Below are positions 8,389 to 17,891 of a stretch of 64,000 nt of DNA, piece after piece. The notes under the pieces are model-generated. The model searched no databases and was not told the origin of the DNA. It saw only the letters and a program-made list of their open reading frames with translations. Position numbers and translations under genes: made by a program. Within the stretch, counting starts at the first letter, position 1, and each line of letters begins with the position of its first letter. Source of the stretch: Enterococcus rotai (GTDB lineage: Bacteria > Bacillota > Bacilli > Lactobacillales > Enterococcaceae); NCBI RefSeq assembly GCF_001465345.1, contig NZ_CP013655.1:3190425-3254424 (forward strand), given 5' to 3'.

Positions 8389-10302
8389 ATGAAACTTTCA
8401 GAGGAAAAAAAAGCAATTCTAGCTACTATCTTATGTTTACTATTTATGATCGTCGGTTTTATTTTAGAAAAATCAGGTTTACGCTTTTATCCACTCATTT
8501 TTGTCACAGCTATTTTTTTTGGTGGTTATAAGCAAACAAAAGAAGGCATTCTTGATACTTTGGAGAATAAACATCTTAATGTGGATTTATTGATGGCCTT
8601 AGCCGCGATCGGAGCTTGTATTATTGGCAATTGGTTTGAAGGGGCAATGCTGACATTCATTTTTTGTCTTAGCGGGGCTTTAGAGGAATACACAACAAAC
8701 AAAAGTAAAAAAGAGATTGCCAGTTTGATGAATATGCAACCTGATACTGCCTATTTACTGGATGAGTCAGGCAAAACAACAGAAGTTACTGTGACTCAAT
8801 TACAGATTGGCGACCTACTGCTCGTCCCTAAAGGAGCGCGGATCCCAATAGATGGTACTTTGGTAAAAGGTTCATCTACGATTGATGAATCCGCAATCAC
8901 TGGCGAATCTGTCCCAGTAGAAAAAGGAATAGATGCTCCACTCTTTGGAGGAACAATCAATTTAGGTGAAGCACTGACAATGACAGTCAGCAAAACAAGT
9001 GAAAATACTTTATTTGCCAAGATTATCCGCCTAGTTGATGAAGCACAAAATACCCCCTCTCAAACTGCGAGCTTTATTGAAAAATTAGAAAACACCTATG
9101 TCAAAATCGTTTTGATTGCGATTCCTATGATGATTTTGATCCCTTATTTATTTTTAGGTTGGTCTTGGTCAGAAAGTTTTTATAGAGGAATGGTACTACT
9201 AGTTGTTGCCTCTCCTTGTGCATTAGTTGCTTCTGCAACGCCTGCAACACTAGCTGCTATTTCTAATGGTGCCAGAAATGGCGTATTGTTTAAAGGCGGT
9301 GTTTACTTAGAAAATCTAGCCTCTCTAAAAGCAATTGCCTTTGACAAAACAGGAACGTTAACCCGAGGCACGCCTGTCGTGACCGATGCGATCTTTTTAA
9401 AAAATAAAGAAGAAGCTTTAACGATTCTTTTAGCCATGGAAAGACACTCGACACACCCTTTAGCTCAGGCTATTCTCCTCCGCTTTGAAGATGAAGTTAC
9501 TGTAGATTATAGCCAAATTGAAGTCAAAACTATTGTTGGTTTTGGTATGGAAACAACGATTGGTTCTACAACTTGGCGCGTTGGTAAAGGTACCTTTAAT
9601 AAGCAAACTATTCTAAATAACAACTTGGAACTTGAAATCGAGCAACTTCAAAATGAAGGAAAAACAGTCATTTACCTATTTCAAGATCAAGAACTTATTG
9701 CTTATTTTGGACTCCTAGACGTTCCAAAACCAGAAGCAAAGAGAGTCATCAAGTATTTCAAACAAGCAGGAATCCAAACGACCATGATCACTGGTGATCA
9801 CAAAAAAACAGCTCTTGCTATAGCAGCCGAGCTTGGAGTGGATGATGTTTATGCTAATTGCTTACCAGAAGATAAAACCATTCTGATCAAAAAACAAAAG
9901 GAAACTTATGGCGTTAACGTAATGGTTGGTGATGGCATCAATGATGCTCCAGCACTAGCGAACGCGGCCATCGGTGTTGCGATGGGTGAAGGAACGGACA
10001 TCGCAATGGATGTAGCCGATATGGTGTTAATGCAAAACGACTTGGAAAAGCTCCAAATGAGTCATTTACTTTCAAAAAAATTAAAACGTATCGTAACCCA
10101 AAATATTATTTTTTCTGCGGGAATCATCGTGCTGCTTATCTTATCAAATTTCTTTCAACTCATTAATTTACCACTAGGCGTTATTGGTCATGAGGGAAGC
10201 ACGATTTTGGTCATTTTAAATGGTTTGAGAATGTTGCAAACAATTCCTATTGAAAAATCTCAAGCTACAAGTTTTTCTACACAAACCACAGAATTTATTT
10301 AG
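8389..10302 (+). CDS. P1B-type heavy-metal ATPase, P1B-4-like (probable Fe(II)/Co/Zn exporter)
   Basis: The 637-residue membrane pump has the P-type order: TGES (about 172-175), the membrane metal motif SPC (about 275-277), the phosphorylated DKTGT (about 319-323), HP in STHPLAQ, and the GDGINDAPAL hinge. The SPC motif with HEGST in the last membrane region places it in the P1B-4 subgroup, not the CPC copper or zinc pumps. It lacks an N-terminal HMA domain. P1B-4 members include Listeria FrvA and Bacillus PfeT, which export Fe(II). The Fur boxes upstream fit an iron role, though cobalt or zinc remains possible. The ATG at 8389 is chosen because AAGGAG ends eight bases before it; a GTG three codons upstream sits inside the ribosome site. 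Confidence 0.9.
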   Translation: MKLSEEKKAILATILCLLFMIVGFILEKSGLRFYPLIFVTAIFFGGYKQTKEGILDTLENKHLNVDLLMALAAIGACIIGNWFEGAMLTFIFCLSGALEEYTTNKSKKEIASLMNMQPDTAYLLDESGKTTEVTVTQLQIGDLLLVPKGARIPIDGTLVKGSSTIDESAITGESVPVEKGIDAPLFGGTINLGEALTMTVSKTSENTLFAKIIRLVDEAQNTPSQTASFIEKLENTYVKIVLIAIPMMILIPYLFLGWSWSESFYRGMVLLVVASPCALVASATPATLAAISNGARNGVLFKGGVYLENLASLKAIAFDKTGTLTRGTPVVTDAIFLKNKEEALTILLAMERHSTHPLAQAILLRFEDEVTVDYSQIEVKTIVGFGMETTIGSTTWRVGKGTFNKQTILNNNLELEIEQLQNEGKTVIYLFQDQELIAYFGLLDVPKPEAKRVIKYFKQAGIQTTMITGDHKKTALAIAAELGVDDVYANCLPEDKTILIKKQKETYGVNVMVGDGINDAPALANAAIGVAMGEGTDIAMDVADMVLMQNDLEKLQMSHLLSKKLKRIVTQNIIFSAGIIVLLILSNFFQLINLPLGVIGHEGSTILVILNGLRMLQTIPIEKSQATSFSTQTTEFI

Positions 10303-10345
10303 AAGACTCCAGCTATTCATATTCCGTTACGTTCCTATTTTGATA

Positions 10346-10394
10346 AACTGAAAGTGTCAGATAAACTTTTTTCGTTTATCTGACACTTTCAGTT
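10346..10394. terminator. Bidirectional terminator between the metal ATPase and the HD hydrolase
   Basis: A perfect 21-base inverted repeat (10346-10366 with 10374-10394) has a 7-base loop and T-rich flanks. It serves the convergent genes on both sides. Confidence 0.9.
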
Positions 10395-10406
10395 GTTTTT
10401 GAACTT

Positions 10407-11045
10407 TCAATGCCATTCTTCCAAAAATTCTTGTAAAAAACCTTCTAAAAATTCTTGCCGCTGCTTGCCTTTTTCTTTGGCATAAGCTGTATTTAATCGT
10501 TCGTTTAACAATAAAATTTTCTCATAAAAATGATTGATAACAGTGCTCTCTTCTCGATATTCTGCTTTAGATTCGAGTGTTCTAGGTTTGATGTTGGGAT
10601 CATAGATTTTGTTTCCTTTATGACCGCCATAATAAATCGTTCGAGCAATTCCAATTGCGCCCATGGCATCTAAACGATCTGCATCTTGCACTATTTTCCC
10701 TTCAATCGTCAGTTTTTCAGCAGTTCCAGCCAATTCTTGGCTAAATGAAAGATTGGTTATTATATGAATGATTTGTTCAACCTGTGTTGTAGAAACATCA
10801 ATTTTTTGTAAAAATTCTTTTAGTTGTTGATAAGCTTGCTCTGGGTTTACGACTAACTTATCGTCCACTGTATCGTGAAGATAAGCTGCAGCTGTTACGA
10901 TAAAATGATCACAATTTTCAGTTTCCGCAATCTCACTAGATAAGCGCACTACTCTATTAATATGATCCATCCCATGACCTGATTGGTCGGTTTCCATTAT
11001 TGATTGGGTATAACTTTTGATTGCTGATATTTTTGGTTGATCCAT
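10407..11045 (-). CDS. HD-domain phosphohydrolase (YpgQ-like)
   Basis: The 212-residue soluble protein has the HD metal-binding pattern: His28 in GHGMDHINRV, the His57-Asp58 doublet in AAYLHDTV, and a later aspartate in QDADRLDAMGAIGIAR. The family includes Bacillus YpgQ, reported to hydrolyse nucleoside triphosphates to pyrophosphate, and other cytosolic nucleotidases. I infer a housekeeping nucleotide or phosphate-ester hydrolase without naming the substrate. AGGAGGG precedes the ATG. It sits upstream of a shared terminator, and I see no clear operon partner. Confidence 0.85.
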   Translation of the reverse strand: MDQPKISAIKSYTQSIMETDQSGHGMDHINRVVRLSSEIAETENCDHFIVTAAAYLHDTVDDKLVVNPEQAYQQLKEFLQKIDVSTTQVEQIIHIITNLSFSQELAGTAEKLTIEGKIVQDADRLDAMGAIGIARTIYYGGHKGNKIYDPNIKPRTLESKAEYREESTVINHFYEKILLLNERLNTAYAKEKGKQRQEFLEGFLQEFLEEWH

Positions 11046-11157
11046 CTAGTCCCTCCTATCAGTGAATAGAAATCGAGTTCTCGTATCTTTCCTACCAGTC
11101 AGATAAATAATTAGACAGTAACAACCTGTGTTTTGTCCCTCTTTATTTTTCTTTAAA

Positions 11158-11781
11158 TCAACTATTTTTTATAACTAATCCACCAATTACATCAACCACA
11201 GATTCACTAGCATTCAATAGTTCTTCTAATTGATCATATACATTTTTCCAACGAATTACTTCGATAGGATTTTGTTCCTTTGTAAATAAGGCTTTTAAAG
11301 AGTCACTATATAGTTTATCCGCTTTTCCTTCGATTTCGCTTACTTCATCGATCATCGCATGCAACGTTTTAGAATTTTTGAATTTTGCAAACTCTTTTGT
11401 AGCCGTTAACACACCTGCTGTGGCTTCTACTGCATACGTAATAAATACCTTGGCATTTTCAGTCAATTCTTTCACAACTAAACTACTTAGTAAATAAGCA
11501 ATACTATTGATCGTATCTAATACGTCATCTAACCGTTGCGTTATTTCGACAATATCTTCTCTATCGATTGGTGTGATAAATGAAATATATAATTCCTTCA
11601 TTATTTTTTGAACGATTTGATCGCCTTCACGTTCTAATAGATGGATTTGCTCCGCATCCGTTTCTAATTTTTCTAACGAATAATCACGACCAATCACTTC
11701 TAACAATTCTGCTGCTTGGTGCGCATTTTTTGCCAAATGTTCTAATTCTCCAAAATAATCAAATTGCTTCTTTCTAGCCAT
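11158..11781 (-). CDS. DUF47 family PhoU-like accessory protein of the Pit transporter
   Basis: This 207-residue, largely helical protein matches the DUF47 family (Bacillus YkaA type), a PhoU relative made of helical bundles rich in Glu/Asp, for example EREGDQIVQKIMKELY and EIEGKADKLYSDSLKALF. Such proteins are almost always encoded next to a Pit phosphate transporter and are thought to gate it. Here the gene follows the Pit gene by 12 bases on the same strand, so the two are surely co-transcribed. No terminator is evident in the 112 bases before the HD gene. Confidence 0.88.
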   Translation of the reverse strand: MARKKQFDYFGELEHLAKNAHQAAELLEVIGRDYSLEKLETDAEQIHLLEREGDQIVQKIMKELYISFITPIDREDIVEITQRLDDVLDTINSIAYLLSSLVVKELTENAKVFITYAVEATAGVLTATKEFAKFKNSKTLHAMIDEVSEIEGKADKLYSDSLKALFTKEQNPIEVIRWKNVYDQLEELLNASESVVDVIGGLVIKNS

Positions 11782-11793
11782 TTTATTCTCTCC

Positions 11794-12807
11794 TTAAAAT
11801 AGTGCTATAAATAGTTTTGCCATAACAAAGGCAATGACACCACAGCCTGGAAATGTTAAAATCCAAGCAATCAGCATCTCTTTGACAATCCGCCAATCAA
11901 CGCTTGAAACTCGTTTGGAAGCACCTACACCCATAATGGCCGTCGTCTTAGTATGAGTAGTTGAAACTGGAATACCAAAAATAGAGGCAGCAAACAAGCA
12001 AATCGCTGTACTTAAATCAGCTGCAAATCCTTGGTAACGCTCTAATTTTACCATATCCATCCCAACTGATTTGATGATCCTCATCCCACCAACAGATGTC
12101 CCAAATCCCATTGTGACAGAGCAAAGCACCATGACCCAGATTGGAATAATAAAACCTGAACCTGATTTTTCTGCTAGGTTATTATAATAAAGTCCCAGCA
12201 TAAAGACACCCATGAATTTTTGACCATCTTGAGCACCATGTAAAAAAGCATTCGCAGCTGCACCAAATGCTTGCCCATAGGTAAAGACTTTATTTGCAGT
12301 CCTTCTAGCAACATTTTTGAAAAGGATTACAATTAGCTTTGTGACAAGGAAACCACCACCAAAGCCCATCACCGTGGAAACAACTAAACCAACTAGCACT
12401 TTGCCCCATTCAGAACCATTCACTGCACCAAGTCCGCCTAAAGCCATTGCCGACCCTGTCAATCCAGCTATCAGGGCATGACTCTCACTTGTAGGAATAC
12501 CAAAATACCACGCTGCTACCGACCAGACAACAATCGAAAATAAAGAAGCCGCTAGAGCTACTTGCGGGGCATTTCCCTGTGCATCAAAACTCACGATGTT
12601 ACTAATCGTCTCAGCAACCTGTGCATTAAAATAGGTCATCACTAATGCACCAAAGAAGTTCATGACAACAGCCATCCAAATGGCCAGATTTGGCTTTAAA
12701 ACACGTGTAGAGACAGCGGTTGCAATTGCATTCGGCGCATCAGTCCATCCATTTACAAATATCACGCCCATCACAAGTGTAACCGTTACAACTAAAGCAA
12801 TATTCAC
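11794..12807 (-). CDS. pit: Inorganic phosphate transporter, PiT family
   Basis: The 337-residue protein has about ten membrane segments and both halves of the PiT/PNP signature: GWTDAPNAIATAVSTRVL near the N-terminus and FLHGAQDGQKFMGVFMLG in the second half. It is a low-affinity phosphate:cation symporter in the cell membrane. The DUF47 gene follows by 12 bases. The length of about 335 is normal for Firmicute Pit proteins. GGTGG precedes the ATG. No PhoP-type repeat is evident in the 240-base gap shared with rpsT. Confidence 0.93.
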   Translation of the reverse strand: MNIALVVTVTLVMGVIFVNGWTDAPNAIATAVSTRVLKPNLAIWMAVVMNFFGALVMTYFNAQVAETISNIVSFDAQGNAPQVALAASLFSIVVWSVAAWYFGIPTSESHALIAGLTGSAMALGGLGAVNGSEWGKVLVGLVVSTVMGFGGGFLVTKLIVILFKNVARRTANKVFTYGQAFGAAANAFLHGAQDGQKFMGVFMLGLYYNNLAEKSGSGFIIPIWVMVLCSVTMGFGTSVGGMRIIKSVGMDMVKLERYQGFAADLSTAICLFAASIFGIPVSTTHTKTTAIMGVGASKRVSSVDWRIVKEMLIAWILTFPGCGVIAFVMAKLFIALF

Positions 12808-12957
12808 ATTGACACCACCATTTCATTTTTCCCCTGTTATGATAGCATATTTTTTATAAAATGTATCTATTTTTCCTAGCAAACTTGATTTCAAATTGAT
12901 TTTTAGCTAAAGAAATCAATATTTTTACTGTTAAGGAAAAAAACTTGTCATCTTTTA

Positions 12958-12986
12958 TTGCAATGCCTGTTTGGATTAGGTATAAT
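12958..12986 (+). promoter_or_regulatory. Promoter of rpsT
   Basis: TTGCAA at 12958-12963 and a consensus TATAAT at 12981-12986 are 17 bases apart. The predicted transcript has a leader of about 55-60 bases before the rpsT ATG, a length that could carry autoregulation by S20, though I see no defined structure. Confidence 0.75.
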
Positions 12987-13050
12987 GATTAGTGTTGAAT
13001 TACATATGGATTTTCCTGTGTAAGACCTTAATTTATCGGAGGTGAAAGAA

Positions 13051-13305
13051 ATGCCAAATATTGAATCTGCAATCAAACGTGTACGTACTAACGCTAATAA
13101 GAATGCTCAAAATTCATCTCAAAAAAATGCTATGCGTACAGCAATCAAGAAATTTGAAGATGCTGTAGCTGCTGGTGCTGACAATGTGGATGCGTTATAT
13201 ACAGAAGCTGCTAAAGCTGTTGATATGGCTGAAACAAAAGGATTAATCCATAAAAACAAAGCAAGCCGTGACAAATCTCGTCTAAGTAAAAAATTAGCAA
13301 AATAA
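13051..13305 (+). CDS. rpsT: 30S ribosomal protein S20
   Basis: The 84-residue basic protein beginning [20 protein letters not shown] is the canonical bS20, which binds 16S rRNA in the body of the small subunit. It is rich in Lys and Arg with the usual three-helix composition. The ATG at 13051 follows CGGAGGTG by eight bases; an in-frame codon nine bases earlier lies inside the ribosome site and is rejected. The gene has its own promoter and terminator, so it is monocistronic, which is usual for rpsT. Confidence 0.97.
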   Translation: MPNIESAIKRVRTNANKNAQNSSQKNAMRTAIKKFEDAVAAGADNVDALYTEAAKAVDMAETKGLIHKNKASRDKSRLSKKLAK

Positions 13306-13313
13306 TGATTTTT

Positions 13314-13344
13314 AGAAGTTAACATTTATGTTAGCTTCTTTTTT
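13314..13344 (+). terminator. Rho-independent terminator of rpsT
   Basis: AGAAGTTAACAT (13314-13325) pairs with 13328-13339 with one G-U and is followed by a T run. Confidence 0.88.
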
Positions 13345-13358
13345 ATTTTGTAAAGAAA

Positions 13359-13394
13359 AGCGCGAGATAGGCTCAAAAAGCTTTATCTCGCGCT
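13359..13394 (-). terminator. Terminator of the holA/SnoaL-like transcript
   Basis: AGCGCGAGATA (13359-13369) pairs perfectly with TATCTCGCGCT (13384-13394). On the minus strand it is followed by TTTTCTTT, just after the stop of the gene at 13431. Confidence 0.85.
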
Positions 13395-13430
13395 GACAAT
13401 TTTTACTCGATTTGTTGAACTAGTCTAGCT

Positions 13431-13817
13431 CTACTGACATTGATTTTCGATTCCTTTACGGTCGATCTGAATCCAATACTCCGCTATTTTTCCTCTTTCA
13501 ACTAAGTAAACAGCACTAGCAATCTGAATGATTGTTTTATTTTTATCTGTTTGTCCAATTTGTTTCCAACGAACATAGACTTTATTTTCATCCGCTACTA
13601 TTTCTTGAATAATCAATTCAAATTGTCCATAAAGTTCCTGCATCTCTTCTACGTGCTCAATATAATCTTTAGGTGATCTAGTGATTGTATATTCATTTTC
13701 AGACTGAACTTGATGAGCAATGACTTGTTCATGCATAAACTCATATGCTGCTTGGAGATTTTTTCCAGAACGAACATTTTCAAAAAACGCGCTCACTATT
13801 CTTTTGGCCTCACTCAA
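13431..13817 (-). CDS. SnoaL/NTF2-like fold protein of unknown function
   Basis: The 128-residue protein has the cone-shaped NTF2/SnoaL pattern: an N-terminal helix (VSAFFENVRSGKNLQAAYEF), a middle segment with YIEHVEEMQELYGQFELIIQ, and C-terminal strands ending KIAEYWIQIDRKG. Families with this fold include ester cyclases, isomerases and many binding proteins, so the function is not readable. Translation seems to start at TTG (13817) with GGGAGAG upstream. The gene lies 16 bases after the holA stop and shares its terminator, so it is probably co-transcribed with holA. Confidence 0.7.
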   Translation of the reverse strand: MSEAKRIVSAFFENVRSGKNLQAAYEFMHEQVIAHQVQSENEYTITRSPKDYIEHVEEMQELYGQFELIIQEIVADENKVYVRWKQIGQTDKNKTIIQIASAVYLVERGKIAEYWIQIDRKGIENQCQ

Positions 13818-13833
13818 ACAACTCTCTCCCTTT

Positions 13834-14865
13834 TTAACTAGCTACTTGCCCAGATAATTTTAGAATAAATAACTCAAATAGCAACTCTTTTTCCATTTTA
13901 CCTGTTTTCATTTTAAAATCGTTCTCTACTAATTCATCATAAATAGCTTCTAACCGACTTAATTCAAAATTACGAACTTGCTGCAACGCTAATTTAACGC
14001 GGTAGGGATGGATTTTTAAGGTTTCTGCAATGTTCGCTTGTTGATAACCTAATTTCGCTAAAATTTTAGTTTGCAAAAATAAACGGATTTGATTTAATAA
14101 AATCGCGTTTAATTTGATAGTTTCCTCACCTTGTAATAATAAGTCTTCATATAATTGAATTGCTTTTTCTCCATTACCAGATAAAACATCATTCGTTAAA
14201 TCAAAAACGTTATGCTCCAATGATTTAGGTACTAACTCTTTGACTGCAATTAGTGAGATTATTTTGTTATCAGAAGCGTACAAAAATAACTTTTGTAACT
14301 CTCCCATAACTTTTGATAAGTTTAAATCTGTTAGTTGTAACAATAAATCAAATGCTTCAGGACGAATTTCATATCCTTCGCTTTGAATCGTTTGTTCAAC
14401 ATATTGCCTTACATCACGTTCTCCCATTGGATTAACATCAATAACTTCTGCCTGTTTTTTTACAGCCTTCGTGACTTTTTTTCGTTCATCTAATTTTTCA
14501 ACATTCGCAATAAACACTAAAATAGTCGTTGGCGATGGCTGTTCTAAGTACTTAAGCAAACTATCTATATCATGATCTAGCCCATTCGTTTTTCGTTCGG
14601 CGGTTAAAAAATAAGGATTCTCAATAAAAACTAATCGATAGTCGCCAAAAAAAGGAATGGTTTCAGCTTCTTCCATTGCGACAGATAAGGGAACTTCTTC
14701 CATATCAAAAGAAGAATAGTTGAACTGATCATCTTCTGTTTTGATCAGCTGATCCATCAATTCTGTTTTAAATAATTCACTTAAATAGCCTTCTGTTCCT
14801 TGGACTAAATAAACAGAAGCAAACTGCTGTTGTCTTACTTTTTTCAATGCCTCTTGTAAGTTCAT
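13834..14865 (-). CDS. holA: DNA polymerase III subunit delta
   Basis: HolA is the delta subunit of the clamp loader and opens the beta clamp. The 343-residue protein has the family pattern: an N-terminal segment beginning MNLQEALKKV and followed by SVYLVQGTEGYLSELF, IFIANVEKLDERKKVTK in the middle, and a helical collar with LFLQTKILAKLGYQQANIAE. I choose the ATG at 14865, which has GAGGGAA seven bases upstream and matches HolA N-termini; an ATG eight codons earlier has no ribosome site. Its place between comEC and a small gene, near rpsT, is the usual arrangement in Lactobacillales. Confidence 0.92.
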   Translation of the reverse strand: MNLQEALKKVRQQQFASVYLVQGTEGYLSELFKTELMDQLIKTEDDQFNYSSFDMEEVPLSVAMEEAETIPFFGDYRLVFIENPYFLTAERKTNGLDHDIDSLLKYLEQPSPTTILVFIANVEKLDERKKVTKAVKKQAEVIDVNPMGERDVRQYVEQTIQSEGYEIRPEAFDLLLQLTDLNLSKVMGELQKLFLYASDNKIISLIAVKELVPKSLEHNVFDLTNDVLSGNGEKAIQLYEDLLLQGEETIKLNAILLNQIRLFLQTKILAKLGYQQANIAETLKIHPYRVKLALQQVRNFELSRLEAIYDELVENDFKMKTGKMEKELLFELFILKLSGQVAS

Positions 14866-14913
14866 AAATTCCCTCATTTCTGTATCCATCCTATCATGTC
14901 ATTTCAAGAAATG

Positions 14914-17256
14914 CTAGTCTTCTTCAATGATTGTTTTAGCCGCTGACATTTTTGTTAAAGGTGTCCATTCATAATAGACCATACCATTTTCATCCGTTCG
15001 ATACTCATTGATTTTCGCTGCCTTTAATGTTGAAACGGTTGCTTCATGAGGATGATCAAATCGATTATTCCGACCACATGAAATTACCGCATCTGATAAG
15101 TCGATGCTTTGAATAAACGAAGCATCTGATGACGTCATACTCCCATGATGTCCCACTTTCAATACGTCTATCTTCAATGAAGGAAATTGTTTTATCAATT
15201 GTACTTCTCCTTCTTTTTCTAAATCCCCAGTGAATAAGAAACGTTTGCCAGCTAATTGAGTATAGACTACCATAGAATCTTTATTTTCTCCTGTTCCTGG
15301 AGTAGTTGGTGCGAGAATCTTTAACGGGATTGACTGGCTGATCACTGCGCCTGCCAGAACTGGGTAACACTTTGTTCCACTTTTTTTTAGCCCCTCAAGA
15401 AGTCGAAGAAAGGCGACTTTTTTCTCTGTACCTTCGGGAAAATAAAGTGAACGAATTGGAATCTTTTTATTGATTGCGAGTAAATCACCACAATGATCGA
15501 TATCTCCATGGCTGATCAACACTTTATCCAAATATTTAACGCCTTTACTTTTCAAATATGGAATCACAGAATAGTCAGCATTCATTTTTTTATTCTGTCT
15601 AGTTGCCCACTTTTCTTTTCCAAAATCAAGCTTGCCACCCGTATCGATCAGCATATTTTCTTGATGAAACGGTGTTTGAATAAAAATACTATCTCCTTGT
15701 CCAACATCAATAAATGCAACAGTGCCATTTGGCGAAAAATATTTACTAAAAAGCAGTAAAACGATTGCTACAGCTAATCCATAAACTTTGTTGGATCGTT
15801 TATACAACATTTGCAGAAACAAAAAAAGTAAGATAGAAAGCGTTAGAAACAAAATTGGTGAAAAGGCTCCTATCACCAATGTAACGGTACTGTGATGGCT
15901 CAACCATTCAAAAATACTTTGTTGGATCAAAAAATAAACTTCCAGTCCCCTAACTAAAAGCTGCAGTTTGAAGATAAATGAACTCACCAAACTAACCATT
16001 AAAATGGGTAAGATAAATTTTTCAAACACAGGGAGCAGTAAAAAAGTAAATAGGCTGCTTGTCAACTGCCACTCAAAAAATGTTAACCCAACCAAAGGAA
16101 TCATCATGACATTCAACAATATAGAAAAACAGTACATCCGCAAATAGCGATTATTGATCCGCTCTGTAATTGGCTGAACATACAAAATGAAAAAAGATAG
16201 CCCGTAACTTAACTGTCCACCGACTGAAAATAGTAAATAGGGTCGAAAAAACAACCCAACTATCAGCGTCACACTCCAACAATCTAATCCTGACAAGCCC
16301 CACTTAAATTCACGATTACTTAGTGAAATCATACTTTGTAGCAAAGCTCGAACAACACTGATTGAAAATCCAGTAAGGCCCCCATAGACAACCGAGAAGA
16401 CCAGTTGTAGCCAAAATAGACGTTCTATTGTGATTCCTGCTCTTAAAAACAAATACCTAAAGCTCCCCACAAAAAAAAACACGTGCATTCCAGATAAACT
16501 AAACAAATGAAGAATACCTAAATTCGCTAGAACTCCTTCTTTTTGTGAAAACTCACTTGATTTAAACCCAAAAATCAACGTCTTAAGATATAATGCCGTT
16601 TCGCTCAAAAATACTTGGTCACAATAATCGATTGCCTTTTTCCTGTAAACACTTAGCCATGAAAGAATATCGTAAACCTCTGGAATTGCTTTTTTTATTG
16701 TATGGATGTTAGTGATCGTCAATGTTTGATAGACATTATTTTCTTTTAAATACTTTTGATAGTCAAATCCATTAAGATTTGTTTTTGCTAGTGGTGTTTC
16801 AAACTCGCCTATAAGATCGATAGTTATTGGTTGATTTACTTTTTGCCAGTTTCGTTTTTCACGTTCTGATGAAAACTGATAAAATGCTACTACTTTTCGC
16901 TTTTCTTTTTTATGAGTAGCAAATGACCCCTCTAACTGGAGACGATCCCCATCGATCTTATATCGGTCTGGCAATATAGATAGTTGCCCCTTTACTGCGG
17001 TTCTTTCTGGAAATTTTGAGTGTTTTTCTTTGCTGCGGATTTGCCAACATAGACCTATCATCATAAAGATACATAAAAAACTAACACTAACAATCATTTT
17101 ATTTCCTGTACAGACTACGCGGCCAATAAAAGACAGCCAGATAATGCCGGTTAAAAGTGTTGGTTCTAAAACGAAAAAGACTGTTCCTATCGTTACTAAT
17201 ACTGGAAAAATCCAGTAATTATTGATCTGTTTGAGATGCTTCGTCCACTGAAGCAA
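14914..17256 (-). CDS. comEC: DNA internalization protein ComEC/Rec2
   Basis: The 780-residue protein has an N-terminal DUF4131-like soluble region between membrane segments, a central multi-spanning Competence domain (ILHLFSLSGMHVFFFVGSF is the family core), and a C-terminal metallo-beta-lactamase domain from about residue 510 (DVGQGDSIFIQTP, then SHGDIDHCGD and VGHHGSM). ComEC forms the channel for transforming DNA, and the MBL domain is thought to be a nuclease. Length is normal and no frameshift is seen. The start appears to be TTG at 17256 with AGGAG nine bases upstream, so it overlaps the 3' end of comEB by 38 bases. Confidence 0.93.
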   Translation of the reverse strand: MLQWTKHLKQINNYWIFPVLVTIGTVFFVLEPTLLTGIIWLSFIGRVVCTGNKMIVSVSFLCIFMMIGLCWQIRSKEKHSKFPERTAVKGQLSILPDRYKIDGDRLQLEGSFATHKKEKRKVVAFYQFSSEREKRNWQKVNQPITIDLIGEFETPLAKTNLNGFDYQKYLKENNVYQTLTITNIHTIKKAIPEVYDILSWLSVYRKKAIDYCDQVFLSETALYLKTLIFGFKSSEFSQKEGVLANLGILHLFSLSGMHVFFFVGSFRYLFLRAGITIERLFWLQLVFSVVYGGLTGFSISVVRALLQSMISLSNREFKWGLSGLDCWSVTLIVGLFFRPYLLFSVGGQLSYGLSFFILYVQPITERINNRYLRMYCFSILLNVMMIPLVGLTFFEWQLTSSLFTFLLLPVFEKFILPILMVSLVSSFIFKLQLLVRGLEVYFLIQQSIFEWLSHHSTVTLVIGAFSPILFLTLSILLFLFLQMLYKRSNKVYGLAVAIVLLLFSKYFSPNGTVAFIDVGQGDSIFIQTPFHQENMLIDTGGKLDFGKEKWATRQNKKMNADYSVIPYLKSKGVKYLDKVLISHGDIDHCGDLLAINKKIPIRSLYFPEGTEKKVAFLRLLEGLKKSGTKCYPVLAGAVISQSIPLKILAPTTPGTGENKDSMVVYTQLAGKRFLFTGDLEKEGEVQLIKQFPSLKIDVLKVGHHGSMTSSDASFIQSIDLSDAVISCGRNNRFDHPHEATVSTLKAAKINEYRTDENGMVYYEWTPLTKMSAAKTIIEED

Positions 17257-17728
17257 GCTCTTCTTCTCCTAGTTGTAATTCAGCAAAATTTTTTTTTGAT
17301 AAGGTTACCTGATCTACTGTTGCACCTACTTGCTTGATCAAAGCCAATGCATATTCATCATTTCGATAATCTTTTAGGTAATGAATTTTTTTGATACCAG
17401 CTTGTAAAATCATCTTGGTACACTGTAAACAAGGAAAATGAGTCACATAAATCTCAGCACCTTCTGTAGGAATGCCAAATTTGGCACATTGTAAGACTGC
17501 ATTCATCTCTGCATGGATCGTCCTTACACAGTGACCATCCACAATATAACAGCCATCATCTATGCAGTGAACATCACCACTTACTGATCCATTGTAACCT
17601 CCAGCAATGATTCGTTTATCCCTAACGATCGTTGCACCGACTTCAAGTCTAGTACACGTACTTCTTAACGATAAAAGCACACTTTGTGCCATAAAATATT
17701 GATCCCAAGGGATTCTTTCAAATGTCAT
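17219..17728 (-). CDS. comEB: dCMP deaminase family protein ComEB
   Basis: The 169-residue zinc enzyme has the cytidine/dCMP deaminase signature: His72 and Glu74 in HAEMNAV, then Cys100 and Cys103 in PCLQC. It converts dCMP to dUMP for thymidylate supply. Its place between comEA and comEC matches the Bacillus comE operon, where ComEB is not essential for DNA uptake. The ribosome site is AAAGGAG. Catalytic residues are intact and length is normal. Confidence 0.93.
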   Translation of the reverse strand: MTFERIPWDQYFMAQSVLLSLRSTCTRLEVGATIVRDKRIIAGGYNGSVSGDVHCIDDGCYIVDGHCVRTIHAEMNAVLQCAKFGIPTEGAEIYVTHFPCLQCTKMILQAGIKKIHYLKDYRNDEYALALIKQVGATVDQVTLSKKNFAELQLGEEELASVDEASQTDQ

Positions 17729-17891
17729 AGTTTGCTCCTTTTATGATTTATTTATTTTTAAAGTTATTCTGCCGATAGTTAATTTTTTTAGTAGGATATA
17801 CAAATAGTAAATTATAGAAAAAGTCTCGTCAAGAACCTGCATACTATATTTATAAAACAGTGCTATTTATTCTCCAGAATTCAACACTATT

